The notes beneath the pieces were generated by a model. The model was not told the DNA's origin. It made no database searches and saw nothing but the letters and a program-made list of their open reading frames with translations. Below are positions 46,711-57,603 of a DNA stretch of 64,000 nucleotides, in pieces (within the stretch, counting starts at the first letter, position 1; each line of letters starts with the position of its first letter). The position numbers and the translations under genes are program-made. This DNA comes from Pyronema omphalodes (Eukaryota; Ascomycota; Pezizomycetes; Pezizales; Pyronemataceae): contig JAJJXM010000012.1 of the NCBI GenBank assembly GCA_024516155.1, positions 124,001 through 188,000 on the forward strand, read 5' to 3'.

Positions 46711-48452
46711 ATGTGGAAACCTTCGAAAGCGTTGATGGACACCATCACGCATTATAGCACATTTCCTGCGACTGGAGTGAGTCTGAGACAGATGGTACAG
46801 TTCGGGCAAAACCCTTCGCAAGGTATGTTGAGCTCCATCATGACGTCGAGGGGTCCCCAGGGAAAATGAGTAACATGGGATGATTAGGCACTTTGTTTAG
46901 AGGCGCTCAGTTCCTTAGCGAAGAGCTTCCCATACGACTGGCGCACAGAGTAAAGGAGTTGAATCAGCTACCTGATGGTTTAAATGAGATGCCAAGTATC
47001 CAGAAGGTTGCGAATTGGTATGCTCAGTCATTCGAGGTTCGTACCGACTCCCGCATCCCTGGAAACGACAGCTGATCGGACCTCGCAACAACAGGAGATC
47101 ACACAACTACCGAAACCCAAGCTATCACGAGAAATTAAAGACCGTTTAATAAACGGATCCCGAGGCGGTAATGGTAACCAGCTACCAGCAGCTATCCCCA
47201 ACCCCGACATAGAGCCCGGCAAATACCGCAGTTCACCATGGCAGAATGGTAACGGCAACGGCAACGGAAATGGCACCAATAGCAATGGCAATGGTAAAAA
47301 GGCAGTGAGGTATGCGCATCGTGCAGCAGATTTGCTCGCGAAAAAGCTAATGATGAGAAGACGGTATTATGCTACCGTCGACGAGGGCGCTCAATGGCCT
47401 CCCGAAATCGTCGACTACAACAAGCGATTCACTAAGCTCCTGCAGACAATTAAACACCGTCACGATCCAGTTGTTACTACCATGGGTATTCTTTTTCTTT
47501 TCTTTATTCCCCGGGATGATACTAACAGGAATGTAAAGCTATGGGTATCAACGAATACAAGCGCCAAAAGCAGCGCATGCAAATCGATAACTCTATCCAG
47601 AGCTTCCTCGACCGTTTCTACATGTCGCGGATAGGCATTCGTATGCTAATCGGTCAACACGTTGCGCTCAACTCAATGCCTGAAAACGATGATGAGTACG
47701 TCGGCATAATTTGCACTCGTACCAACGTTAAGGATCTTGCCCAAGAGGCGATTGAGAACGCACGTTTCGTTTGTGAGGACTACTACGGGCTTTTCGATGC
47801 CCCCAAGGTCCAGCTTGTGTGCAGACCCGACCTACACTTCATGTACGTTCCTGGGCATCTCAGCCACATGCTTTTCGAGACTCTCAAGAACTCCTTGAGA
47901 GCTGTTGTTGAGACCCACGGATCCGACTCGGAGGAGTTTCCCCCGATCAAGGTCATTGTCGCCGATGGAAAGGAGGTACGTGATTTCGTGGCGGGGCAAA
48001 GCGCGGCTTAGTGGAGCTCGGTGGGAGGAGCTTGCAAGCGAGCGGAGCTCTAAATCTCCGTAACTCCGGCTAAATTCTAACTTGCCTTGTGTAGGACATT
48101 ACCATCAAGATCTCCGATGAGGGTGGGGGAATCCCCCGTTCCGCCATCCCCCTTGTCTGGACCTACATGTACACCACCGTCGAGTCCGAGCCGAGTATCG
48201 AACCCGACTTCAACAAGAGTGACTTCAAGGCGCCCATGGCTGGATTTGGATACGGATTGCCCATTTCGAGATTATACGCCCGCTACTTTGGTGGTGACTT
48301 GAAGTTGATTTCTATGGAGGGGTGAGTTTTTTCCATGAGGGATGACGTGGGTATTTGAGAGCAGGGTGCTGACTGGTGATGCAAATAGATACGGAACCGA
48401 CGTCTACCTCCACTTGAACAGACTCAGCAGCTCTTCCGAGCCGCTCCAGTAA
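46711..48452 (+). CDS. Mitochondrial pyruvate dehydrogenase/branched-chain ketoacid dehydrogenase kinase
   Basis: Six exons (46711-46822, 46888-47036, 47095-47485, 47539-47975, 48095-48321, 48389-48452) join in frame to 459 aa. The protein is a GHKL-fold serine kinase that phosphorylates the E1 subunit of a mitochondrial 2-oxoacid dehydrogenase and so inactivates it. The N-terminal regulatory helices include [39 protein letters not shown] and [24 protein letters not shown]. The ATP site has the N-box ETLKNSLRA (about 331-339), the G1 box DEGGGIP (about 371) and the G2 box GFGYGLP (about 412). An insertion of Asn-Gly repeats ([17 protein letters not shown]) sits in exon 3, between helices of the regulatory domain. 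I cannot tell from sequence alone whether PDH or BCKDH is the target. The start ATG is the first in a CT-rich leader. Confidence 0.92.
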
Positions 48453-49489
48453 ACGACGAAAACGAAGCCCAGAATAGCCTCGAAAAACTTAACGAAGCCC
48501 TATAAAAGTATTCCACTTTACGGTTCTAATTCTACGGAGTTCCAACATATTTTTTTCTGGGGTGAAGAGGTGTGGAGTAGCGAAGGGAAGAAGCTGTATT
48601 AGAGTGCTGGAATATCTAAGCATTGATACAGAGGTGAATATATCATGAAGGCAGCAAGCTAGGAGAAGGGAGGCTCTTAGATATGTAAATTTTCTGCGAT
48701 AGTCTGTTTTTTTTGTTGTTTTTTTTGTCATGGGCTTTCAGCAAATGTTTGGGTGCTACTGTATTTGGGTTGCGGGCTTTTTTTCTTTTTTTCTTTCTTT
48801 TCTTGTTGTCAATCTTGTCTGGGCTGTGTTTTTGGGCTCGTCGCAATTTGGGCGGTGTATCAGTACTTCTATCGCCGTTTTTGTTTTTCTCTTTTTTTGA
48901 GGGTTTGTGGGGGTTGGGTTACGATGGAGGTAAATTTTTCTTTTTTTGTCTGGGAAAGCTATGAAGAGAGAGGAGAGAGGTATACAGGAACCTTGGAGGA
49001 AGTGGGAGAAGATGCTATCATCTATCATCTAGCAATCTAGCAGATATATCATTCTGGGAAAAATATGAATAACGCAATATTAACTACACTACTTCTTGAT
49101 GTGTACTCGTGGGGTCGTGATCGGGTGGAGTAAGAGAATACTGAGAAAGAGTGAGAGTTTGATAGTCATGTGATAGCCATGTTTAACTGTGATTATTGAA
49201 ATATATTTGGTGCTGTGTTAAAGGTAGGTGTCTTGGCATCTGTAGTTTCATGAGAGGAGGACGGAGCGAAATTCGGGCGTACATAGTGATACAACAGAGT
49301 GCCACAGTCCTTCCGTATCATTTTGCAAAAACAAAAACAAAAAAAAAAAAAAAAAAAAAAAACAGAAGTTATTAATCATAAATCATGAATCATGAACCGT
49401 GACGAAGCATGTCCGTAATTAGTAGTGAGTTGTAGTTGGAAGATTCTGCCAAACGATAGTAGATTCTGCTGAGCTAAAGAAGTACATAC

Positions 49490-49566
49490 TAAATCACTAC
49501 TAAATCACTACTAATTCACTACTAATTCACTACTAATTCACTACTAAATCACTACTAAATCACTAT
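49490..49566. repeat. 11-bp tandem repeat, seven units
   Basis: Seven contiguous 11-bp units, TAAATCACTAC or TAATTCACTAC, the last ending in T. The arrangement of variants is A-A-T-T-T-A-A. Confidence 0.9.
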
Positions 49567-50708
49567 TGCCTTCAAACTCGAAAGTTCAATTACCATTTAA
49601 GTTCGACTATTCATCAATTTTCTATCCAAAATCTAAAATCCATAATCCTGCATTGCTCTGTTACCAAATCTCCTCTGTTTTTCTTGCTTTTTACGAGTAC
49701 CGTTTTACTATACTGTGTATTGTGTATATACGCTCTAATTACAAGGGCTGTAGATTTCGATCTGATGGTTCTTGAGACGATAATTTTTACAAGAGGATGA
49801 GATAACAGAGCATGTACGGCAACGCATCTGTACATGGAGGGACAAAAAAACTTTGCATTTTTAATTTGCATTTACACTTTTCACTTTTCATCTGTTGCAA
49901 CGCAGCAGTGCAACAGAGGAAGAGTGCCCACCTACCAAAATAAATTGTCGCCACAACGACGCAGCCACACCGCTGACTAAAACACTGACAGATGCGCATC
50001 ACAAAATCGCAAGCGCGTACCGCTGCTGCACTGCGCAGAGATGCGGTTTTGCTTCAACACTTGAAGACACAGCGTGATACTTTACTTGGGCATTCATAGA
50101 TGGATGAAATGTTGAATTTACGTGTTATGTGTTATTTTACAATGTTATCCTGTATCTCTATATCTCAGGTTTGTCGTTTCTCCGCGTCATGCACCAGAGT
50201 TTTCTCCACCATGGTCTCTACTACCAAGATTGCCGCCGCAGAGTGGATATAGGTCAGCAATGCTCCCGCTATGGAGGATGACCCGGAAGGAAGAAGAATA
50301 GGTTGGGAAACACTGATCAAATCTGAGAACGAGCATGAAGCAGTTCTGATCGAACAAGACGTATAATGCTGTAAAAAAAAACAAAAAAACACTAAAGACA
50401 GATACATAATTAAGTACCTAGATAGCCGAAGGACAGCAAAAGCGAGAAATGAGTATTGAGCCAGAAAAGCCGAATACAGGAAGTGCGAGGAAGAAGAGAA
50501 AAGGATGAGACGAAAACTGAAGAGAGGCGAGTGGAAAGGTCTGAAAAGAATAGGAAAAAGGCTAGGGTGAAGTGAGAGAGGCGGAGAGAAGGGGAGCGGA
50601 GATGAGTGAAACGGAGCAGAGAAGAGAGTAGTGGAGAAGAGAGGAGCGGACAGACGAGGAGCGGTGAAGACGGAAGTAGAGCGGTGAGGAGAGAAGCGGA
50701 GAGAAAAA

Positions 50709-50838
50709 AAGAGCAGAGGAGAGCAGAGGAGAGCAGAGGAGAGCTGGGGAGAGCAGAGGAGAGGTGGGGAGAGCAGGGCATAGCTGGGGAGAGCAGGGGA
50801 TAGCTGGGGAGAGCAGGGGATAGCTGGGGAGAGCAGGG
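50709..50838. repeat. 10-bp purine-rich tandem repeat, 13 units
   Basis: Thirteen contiguous 10-bp units, AGAGCAGAGG or related (AGAGCTGGGG, ATAGCTGGGG), all in register. Later units alternate AGAGCAGGGG and ATAGCTGGGG, a 20-bp higher-order period. It lies inside the long-TIR element. Confidence 0.88.
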
Positions 50839-50853
50839 TTAGGGTAACCCTAA
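50836..50853. repeat. Telomere-like palindrome
   Basis: GGGTTAGGGT is followed directly by AACCCTAA. The first half is about one and a half units of TTAGGG and the second half is its complement, so two telomeric stretches meet in opposite orientation. It abuts the right inverted repeat of the element. Confidence 0.75.
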
Positions 50854-52079
50854 TCAGCAGTGTGGCTGTGTCGTTGCGTCGCAACAGATGAAACCTGAAA
50901 AATGGAAAATGGAAAATGCAAATGAAAAATGCAAAGTTTTTTTGTCCCTCCATGTACAGATGCGTTGCCGTAGCATGGAAAAATAAGCCGATTTCACGAT
51001 AAAATTGTCGAGGATCTAATCTATAGTTTTACAATTCCTTATACGTATCATATACACAAAATCATAAAACAAGATATATATAGTTAGTTGCTTATATGTT
51101 TATTTCATGCTCATGTTTATTAAAGCCAACCGCTACAAGGCCTTAAGTTAACCCAGGTTAAAGATTGTTCATTGTTGAATGTTCACATATTGTTGGGTGG
51201 TTTTGGCGTGTGTATAATAATGTGTATGCATGCCTGATAGCAATAAAAATAATATATTTACAGTATGTATCGTAATTTCATTCCAAAGCCTGATTTTAAT
51301 TTTATTACTCTCCTCGCTGTGTTATGAGTGATTTTCTATGATTCCGCACTATTGAGAACCAGTGATTTTGCGTGATTGGCCATCATCATCATCCATGAAA
51401 TAGCCGATTGATTGATCATTAGCAAATATTTATCTCTAGTGTTTTGATACCGACAGATGAGTTAGTTAGGGGGTTAATAACATTAACCAACTATTACTAT
51501 TATTATGATGGACTAAGTTTAATAATATAACCAGTTTTCTTTAATGTTCCTAAGTTTTTCCATTGAGAAAAATTGATGGATAAGATAGATTGATAAATGT
51601 ATCATGTCGTAAACATAGTAATTGGGGCTAGTTTGTTATTCATTACTATGCACCTCTCATGGATATAGTCAACGGTTAATTCATAGTTAGCTCTGTAGGT
51701 ATCGAATCGAGATAGTTGTATTAGTTGTTTTAGTTTTATTTCCGTTTTTTTCTGTGAAATCTCCCCGCCAGATTTACAGCTCAACTAACACCAGCACTCT
51801 AACTACATTACAAATTCACAGATTCTCGGGCTACCGTATTATAGCCTTCAAATAACCCCCTACACACCATCTACCTCTAGCTATTGTAATCACTTCTATA
51901 GCCGTCTACACAAGCCCACCGCCGAGCAGTTCTACCATTAAACCCCTCATGAAAACAAATTGATATCCATAAATATCCACAAATATTCACATATATCCAT
52001 AGATATCCAAAGAACAAATCATTTTTTTATAGATAAAATTCCATTGTATTTCCTTAATTCTATAATCCTATAATTCCTA

Positions 52080-52440
52080 TGTATGATATCCTTCCCTAAT
52101 TCCTAGTTCCTAGTTCCCAGTTTCTTAACCCCCAATACCTCTTCAATTCCTTAATCCCTTAGTCCCGATTCCTTAACCCACCACCATCTCTAATCTCCCT
52201 TCTATTCCTCATCCCCAATCCTCATTCAATTCCTTTATTCTTAATCCTCAATTCTTAATCCTCAATTCTTAATCCTCAAGTCTTAATCCTCAATTCATAA
52301 TCCTCAATTCCTAACTCCTCAATTTCCAGTTTCTTAATCCCATAATCCTCAATTCCCAGTTCCAGTTTCTTGATCCTCGAAGCCCCAATCCCTTAATCCC
52401 AATTTCTTAATCCCATTCCTTAATCCCATTCCAAGCATTC
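52080..52440. repeat. Degenerate 14-bp minisatellite
   Basis: The core at about 52238-52320 consists of near-perfect TTCTTAATCCTCAA units (14 bp). Diverged variants of CTTAATCCC/CCTCAATTCC extend on both sides. Confidence 0.8.
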
Positions 52441-53207
52441 CTTCCAACAACAACAACACAAAGCCAGTTGATTAACCCCTTCCAGCAATGCAACGCAAAA
52501 AAAAGCACAGAACCACAACACAACACACGAATAGCGCTAATAGCACAGCACAATAAGGTAATAGCACAATAGCACAACACTCTTAGTTTACGCCATAGTA
52601 ATAGGTATCTATAAAAAACCAGCCATCCTAGTACACATCCTCCCCTATAGCCCCCTCCCCTCTCATTCCCTCCTCGCCCCTTCCACCTGTTCCCTATCTC
52701 CAAGGGTTCCATTCCCAATACAGTATACCCACACAACCTCCTCCTTCAACCTGCCCATGGTGCTCATAGTGCTCACAGTGCTCACAGTGCTTCAGCAACA
52801 CAAGAAAACGCAAGGAACGCAAGGAACGCAAGGAACGCAAAAAAAAAAACGCAAAAAGTAAAAAATAGATAACGCCGGGTATATGAAAGAATACGAAAAA
52901 CACAGAGAAACACAGAAAAAAAAAAGAACAGAAAAGGAAAGAAAGTAACCGTTGTACTGGAGTTAGGGATTACGGCTAATGTTTTGGTAATACGGGGGGA
53001 AACGACGGCTTGTATGAAATGCGGTGGTTACTGGGGTCGTTGTACAGCCTTCTCCTTCTCCTTGGCCTCATCATGATCGATAACCCCTTACTCCTTTTGC
53101 TTATTACTTTCTTCTCCTTCTGGTGGGGGTATCTCGTTCACACACTCTCTTTCTCCCTCCCAACCCCCTCCCCCCCTCCCCCGCTTCCCCGCTTCGCTCA
53201 TAACAGA

Positions 53208-56200
53208 CTACTTCAATCCAAACCCTTCACTCTCCGTCACTGCTCTCCACAGTAACCTCTCGAGTCTCTCTCTACTCTTATACCTCCACAAGCAGACCAT
53301 ATTGAAACAAGTCCTAGCCACGGGGAATCGTTCACAATCCCCACCCAAGCAAACGACCTTAATAATAAGATCCGTAGCACCCATGGCAGGAATCCTATCA
53401 CTTCCCGTAATAAAACTCAACAGCAGCCTTTGTTTCTCCGGCACCAATTTTTCAAAGAATCCCCAGAACCATTTCACAACCACGTCCTGTTCCGGTTCTA
53501 CATCCCTTCCCCAACCATCGTAAACCGCAACAGCTTTCAAGGCGGCTACATCTAAAGGCTCTGCGCTACCACGGACGAGTAGCTCGATTTCTTCAGGGTT
53601 GAATAAAGATAATGCATTACCGCCGCAAACGGTGTAAAATCCTCGTTTGAAGGGCTCGAACTGTCGACTTACGGAGGTGTCGAGAATGTGCTTGACGTAG
53701 AGATCGACGAATTCCTTTCGGTTCGCGTTTGTGACGGGACGGTTTTCGCCGTTGGGACAAAGGGGGACAGTGATCTTCTCGCCGTATCGGTCGCTCTCGG
53801 CTACAAAGTCCCGACAGAAGGTCTCTTGTACATTTCCTTCGAAGTCGAGGAGCTTTTGGAGACCAACAGCTAACGCGGGCCGGATGGAGGCAAGATCTGC
53901 TAAAGTGCGCCTGAAAGGGGGTCTATGTTGAGCTGCTGAAGCGGAGGTTCCCTTCACTATAGAGGAGGTGTGGGGGGCAAAGTGGATTAGTTTGCGGAAA
54001 ATGTAAGAGGGAAGGTTAATGTCGAGGATGGTGGAGTTGTAGATTGCTAATCCAAGCAAAACACCAACAAGGTAGAATTCTTCCGATGATTCGAAAGAGA
54101 AGGGGTTGAAATAACAGTGTGCGGAATCTTCGTCGTAGATAAAAAGTCCATGATTTGGGTCGAAAACTTCGCGGGCGAGCATCAAGAACCATTCTTTTTT
54201 GAGACCTCCGGCGTCGATACCTTCTTCACCAGTAAATTCTGGGAAAGGTTAGTGACACGTTATGAAGAATATAGAGGGGATACAAACCAATACGGAGGCC
54301 CTTCTTTAAATCGTCAAGAGTTCCGGCTCCTTCACTGATACCCTTCAAACTGTCTTCGACCAAGCATTCGCGACGAACTTTGAGAACCATGTACTGGCTA
54401 AGAGCGGAGGTTCGGTTGGAGATGTTGGTCAAGAATGCATTTCGTGCCTGAACTTCCATTTGTCGTCTTGCATCATGTTCCAAAATCTGAATCTTTGCAC
54501 CCATTGACAAAAAGAAGGGGTACTGGCAGAAGCAGAATTTCACAACTCTTGCTTCCCAAGCATCAAAATCCGAGATAAGATCACAGTAGTCTAGACGCAT
54601 ATTATAAAAGGTGCTACTAGGCACAATCTTTCCTGGTTTATACACCGGTGCATCCTGTTTCCATCCTGACGCCGGATTACTGCTGTCGAATGCCGACGTC
54701 GTCGTAAGAAAGCCACCCTTCGCGTGTCTTCTCCGACCGGATACATTGTCGTTAGCCACGGCAAGCAGCGACATGACTCTAGCAGTAGCTCTAATCTGCC
54801 AATCATCACTGTAGGGAAGCTTTCCAACTATTCCAGTGGCTGCATTCCTCATAGGACGTTTATTGTCATGTCGAGTGATCCGGTATGTTGTGAAGCTACA
54901 TCCTAGCTCTACTAATCGGCGGAAGTGTTTTTCGGGTGTGATGGTGAACCACGTTACGAGGTAATGGTGGCAGTCATTCGGGAGATTGGATATGATTCCA
55001 AATAATCGTTTAAGAATGCCAGAATGACAGAAAGCACCACCACTGCTGCTGTCTTTAACAGCGGGCGAGGCCCTGGAATTGCGGTTTGGTGACCGTGCGT
55101 CTGTACCAGCTGAGGAAGATGATGCCTCTGATCGCCGGGAAACTTTTACTTTCTGTCCCCCAGCATATAGGAGTGGATTGGCTAGAATAACAAGCAGAAA
55201 CCGGATGTCTTCTGCCCGTTTCAGAGGTCTGCCGGGCCTCTTAAGAATAGTCTCCGTTGACCGGAGTAAGCATTTCAGCATCTCCAGTCGTGCGTCCTCC
55301 AACACATTCTCGTCGTAATGACTTTCTCCACTCTCCCACAATCCACTCTGGACATTCTTTCCAGCGTTGATAACCACATCGTAAAAATGCTTGGCCATGT
55401 CCCAATCAATACCTGAAGGTGGTTTCAAGTTGGGCCTGGCCTCCTGAGACTTTGAACTTCTCTCTGGGCGAGAACTCGTTCGATCTCTTCTCTGTACTCT
55501 TCCCACTGTCAACATTAAAGTTTCCTTCTCACAGGGTTTCTCTGTAACCGGAATTTCCATTGAATCCCTCCGTGGCGGTATTATCTCCTCCTCTTTATTG
55601 TCGTAAACTGCACTTTCCGAATCTGGTGCATAATTTCCATTATGCGCTATAAAACTTGAGTTCAAACACTCCCAATTGGTAAAACAGTTGTAGATGTAAT
55701 CCTCCAACGGCTTAAACACCTTCGCATCCTGTAGCTTTCTCGTCCATGGGCCATCCGATGGTAGTTGAGCAATTGTTGCTGCTCTTCTCAAATCCGCGTT
55801 CGATCCCTGTCCGTTTTGAGGAGGTGGTGATACTCGCAACGGCGGGGAACTATTCTGTTCGTCTCTCGTTGGGTCGATAGTTGTATGACGTCGTTGTGCA
55901 GGCGTAGGAGGCTGCTCTTCAGCTAACCTCTCCGCTTCCGGCTTCTTCAACCATTCCTCTCGTCGCTCAAGGTACTCTCGTAAACATGTGTCAATAATTT
56001 CCTTGACTTTGTTGATTGATATAGGCGCAGCTACATATCCTCATCAGTCAGACGGACACCAAAATGCTAGTTAGGGAGAGTAGTACGCTTAGGAGCTGTC
56101 GGGTCAGACGGTGGCGGGGCCTTCAAATCGTTGATTGTCAAGCACACAGTGCACCGGAAATTGTTTAACTGAGCCGGCCACTTGACGGTCAGATCACAGC

Positions 56201-56651
56201 ACATACAAGGACCAGTTATCAGATCCCCAGCAGTGGACTGTGGTCTTGACGGAGCCATCATGGAAACTGGCCGGCGTGTCGACAAACTTCTCTTGATCAC
56301 GCCCCCGGCAGACGATTGAGACGCACTAGTAGGTTCGGTTCCAACTAGCAGATCGCTTTCGCTTCTCCGCAGCTGCACGGTAGAGTTCGAGCGATTTGGG
56401 GCGTTGAGATGGGCTTCTTGCGGCACCGGAGCGGACGGGGCGTTCGGGGGGTTATGGCTTTTGTTGCGGGAATGTGTGGCTGAACGACCGCCGCTGTTGG
56501 GTGCTGCGAAGAGGGAAGAAAGAGCTGCGGTGGTGGTGGTGGTGGTAGTGCTACCTGGAGCCCATGAGCTGCGGCGCGATTCTCTTTCCCTGGACGACGA
56601 GCCAGATGACGTGGGTATGCCGAGTAGACGACCAGCTGCTGCCCAGGGCAT
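53208..56651 (-). CDS. HECT-type E3 ubiquitin ligase (Hul4-like)
   Basis: Three exons, 56651-56087, 56030-54288 and 54238-53208, join in frame to 1,112 aa. It transfers ubiquitin from an E2 to substrates through a HECT thioester cysteine. The N-terminal 145 residues are Ser/Thr/Pro-rich with a Thr run. Then comes a small zinc motif, C149-x2-C152 ... C167-x2-C170 (GPCMCCDLTVKW...FRCTVCLTIND), typical of fungal Hul4-like ligases. A long helical middle region follows, and the HECT domain runs from about residue 760 to the end. It includes GEEGIDAGGLKKEWFLMLAREVFDP, FYLVGVLLGLAIYN, and the catalytic loop with C1080 in ARTCFNMVCLW, close to the C-terminus as usual. Introns are 56 and 49 nt. In yeast, Hul4 is linked to turnover of misfolded proteins. 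It is divergent from the Gep3 gene. Confidence 0.92.
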
Positions 56652-57603
56652 CTCGTCGTCTCAGATGGGAAGGAGGGCAGCTGAATGAGGCTCGGATTAG
56701 AAATAATTAGCAGCGACAGGCAGCTGATGCCCGCGGTGGAGAAGGTCACGCTGGATCTGAAGCTGCAGAAGTGTTACGATGGGGGGAAAGTGAATGTGAA
56801 TGTGAATGTGAATGTGATGGAAGGCAGAATCCAACACAAACAGACGGGTAGCTGTCGAGATGGATAGATGAAAAGATGAAAAGATAAAAATAAAGAAAAC
56901 AAAATGCGAAAAAGACCAAATCAACAGACAGAAGTCTAAACGGGTAAAAGTCAGAAAGGAATGTCAGAAGGAGTGTCCAATGTCACGAGGAATGTCAAAA
57001 CGTCAGAAGGAGTGTCCAATGTCACGAGGAATGTCAAAACGTCAGAAGGAATGTCCAAACGTAAAGTCAAACCCCCCCTCAAAGTCAGTAAAGCAGATCA
57101 AAGAGCAAAGCGGAGCAACAAACCACAGCAACTGATGCAACAGAAACGCAATAGACGACGACAAGAAAGTGGCGGACACTGGTTTGCATATAAGCTGCGG
57201 ATCAGCAGTGTGAAATGAGACTTTTTTTTAATTTTTTAATTTTTTTTTTCTTTTTTTTTTCCTTTTTCTCCCCCGCTTCTCTCTTCTCCTCTGTCCATCA
57301 CCACATGAGCACTCTCATTTTCGTCTGTGCATCAAAACGCCAGGCGAGAGCAACGGTCTGGTGGAGGGTGGGAAGGTTGAAGGGTTGGAGGGTTGGAGCC
57401 TGGAGGACGAACAGACGCAGGGACCACCAGCAAGCGAAAGTGACTATAAAAAAAATAATACATAATCGGCCCCACGGAGCGCATCGGAAAATATAATGAT
57501 CCGACCGCAGCAGGGTTCTCCACAAGTCCAAATTTGCGGAGCCTCTAGAGTTGAATGAATGCGCCCCGTCACTCCCTGTCATTCTTTAATGAAAATCTTT
57601 TAG
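56652..57603. promoter_or_regulatory. Divergent intergenic region with a 39-bp tandem
   Basis: 952 bp between the HECT ligase start and the Gep3 start. It contains a short GTGAAT tandem (about 56790-56816), the 39-bp repeat at 56963-57059, and T-rich tracts (57222-57262). It must hold both promoters. Confidence 0.55.
56963..57059. repeat. 39-bp tandem repeat, 2.5 copies
   Basis: Two full 39-bp units beginning GTCAGAAGGAGTGTCCAATG at 56963 and 57002, and a partial third from 57041. Because 39 is a multiple of three, the frame over it repeats every 13 residues (SEGVSNVTRNVKT), which is not evidence of a protein. Confidence 0.9.

Larger units (their letters stand above)
49815..50972. mobile_element. 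Non-autonomous DNA element with long TIRs and 5-bp TSD
   Basis: The left end begins TACGGCAACGCATCTGTACA and continues with TGGAGGGACAAAAAAACTTT; the right end is the inverse of the same sequence, ending ...GCGTTGCCGTA at 50972. Identity is near-perfect for the first 48 bp or so, then similarity continues with small gaps (TTGCATTT, CATCTGTTGC, AACGACGCAGCCACACCGCTGA versus AACGACACAGCCACACTGCTGA) to about 49975 on the left and about 50853 on the right. GCATG flanks both ends (49810-49814 and 50973-50977), a 5-bp target duplication. The interior has no transposase; it carries a 10-bp purine-rich tandem and a telomere-like palindrome next to the right repeat. A 262-codon minus-strand frame (50165-50953) is low-complexity Ser/Pro/Leu text. 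The superfamily cannot be assigned. Confidence 0.82.
48453..53207. other. Gene desert (4.8 kb) with an inserted element
   Basis: No gene supported. It contains an A tract (about 49338-49362), an 11-bp tandem (49490-49566), the long-TIR element (49815-50972), a degenerate 14-bp AT-rich minisatellite (about 52080-52440) and a 9-bp repeat AAGGAACGC near 52810-52845. The right end is the 3' flank of the HECT ligase gene. Confidence 0.55.

Noticed and set aside
49490..49566. A CRISPR-like array of short repeats
   Set aside because: The units are contiguous 11-bp tandem copies without spacers, in a eukaryotic genome.
50165..50953. A 262-codon minus-strand open frame
   Set aside because: It lies entirely inside the long-TIR element and starts within the right inverted repeat. 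Most of it is Ser/Pro/Leu text generated by the purine-rich 10-bp satellite; it shows no domain.
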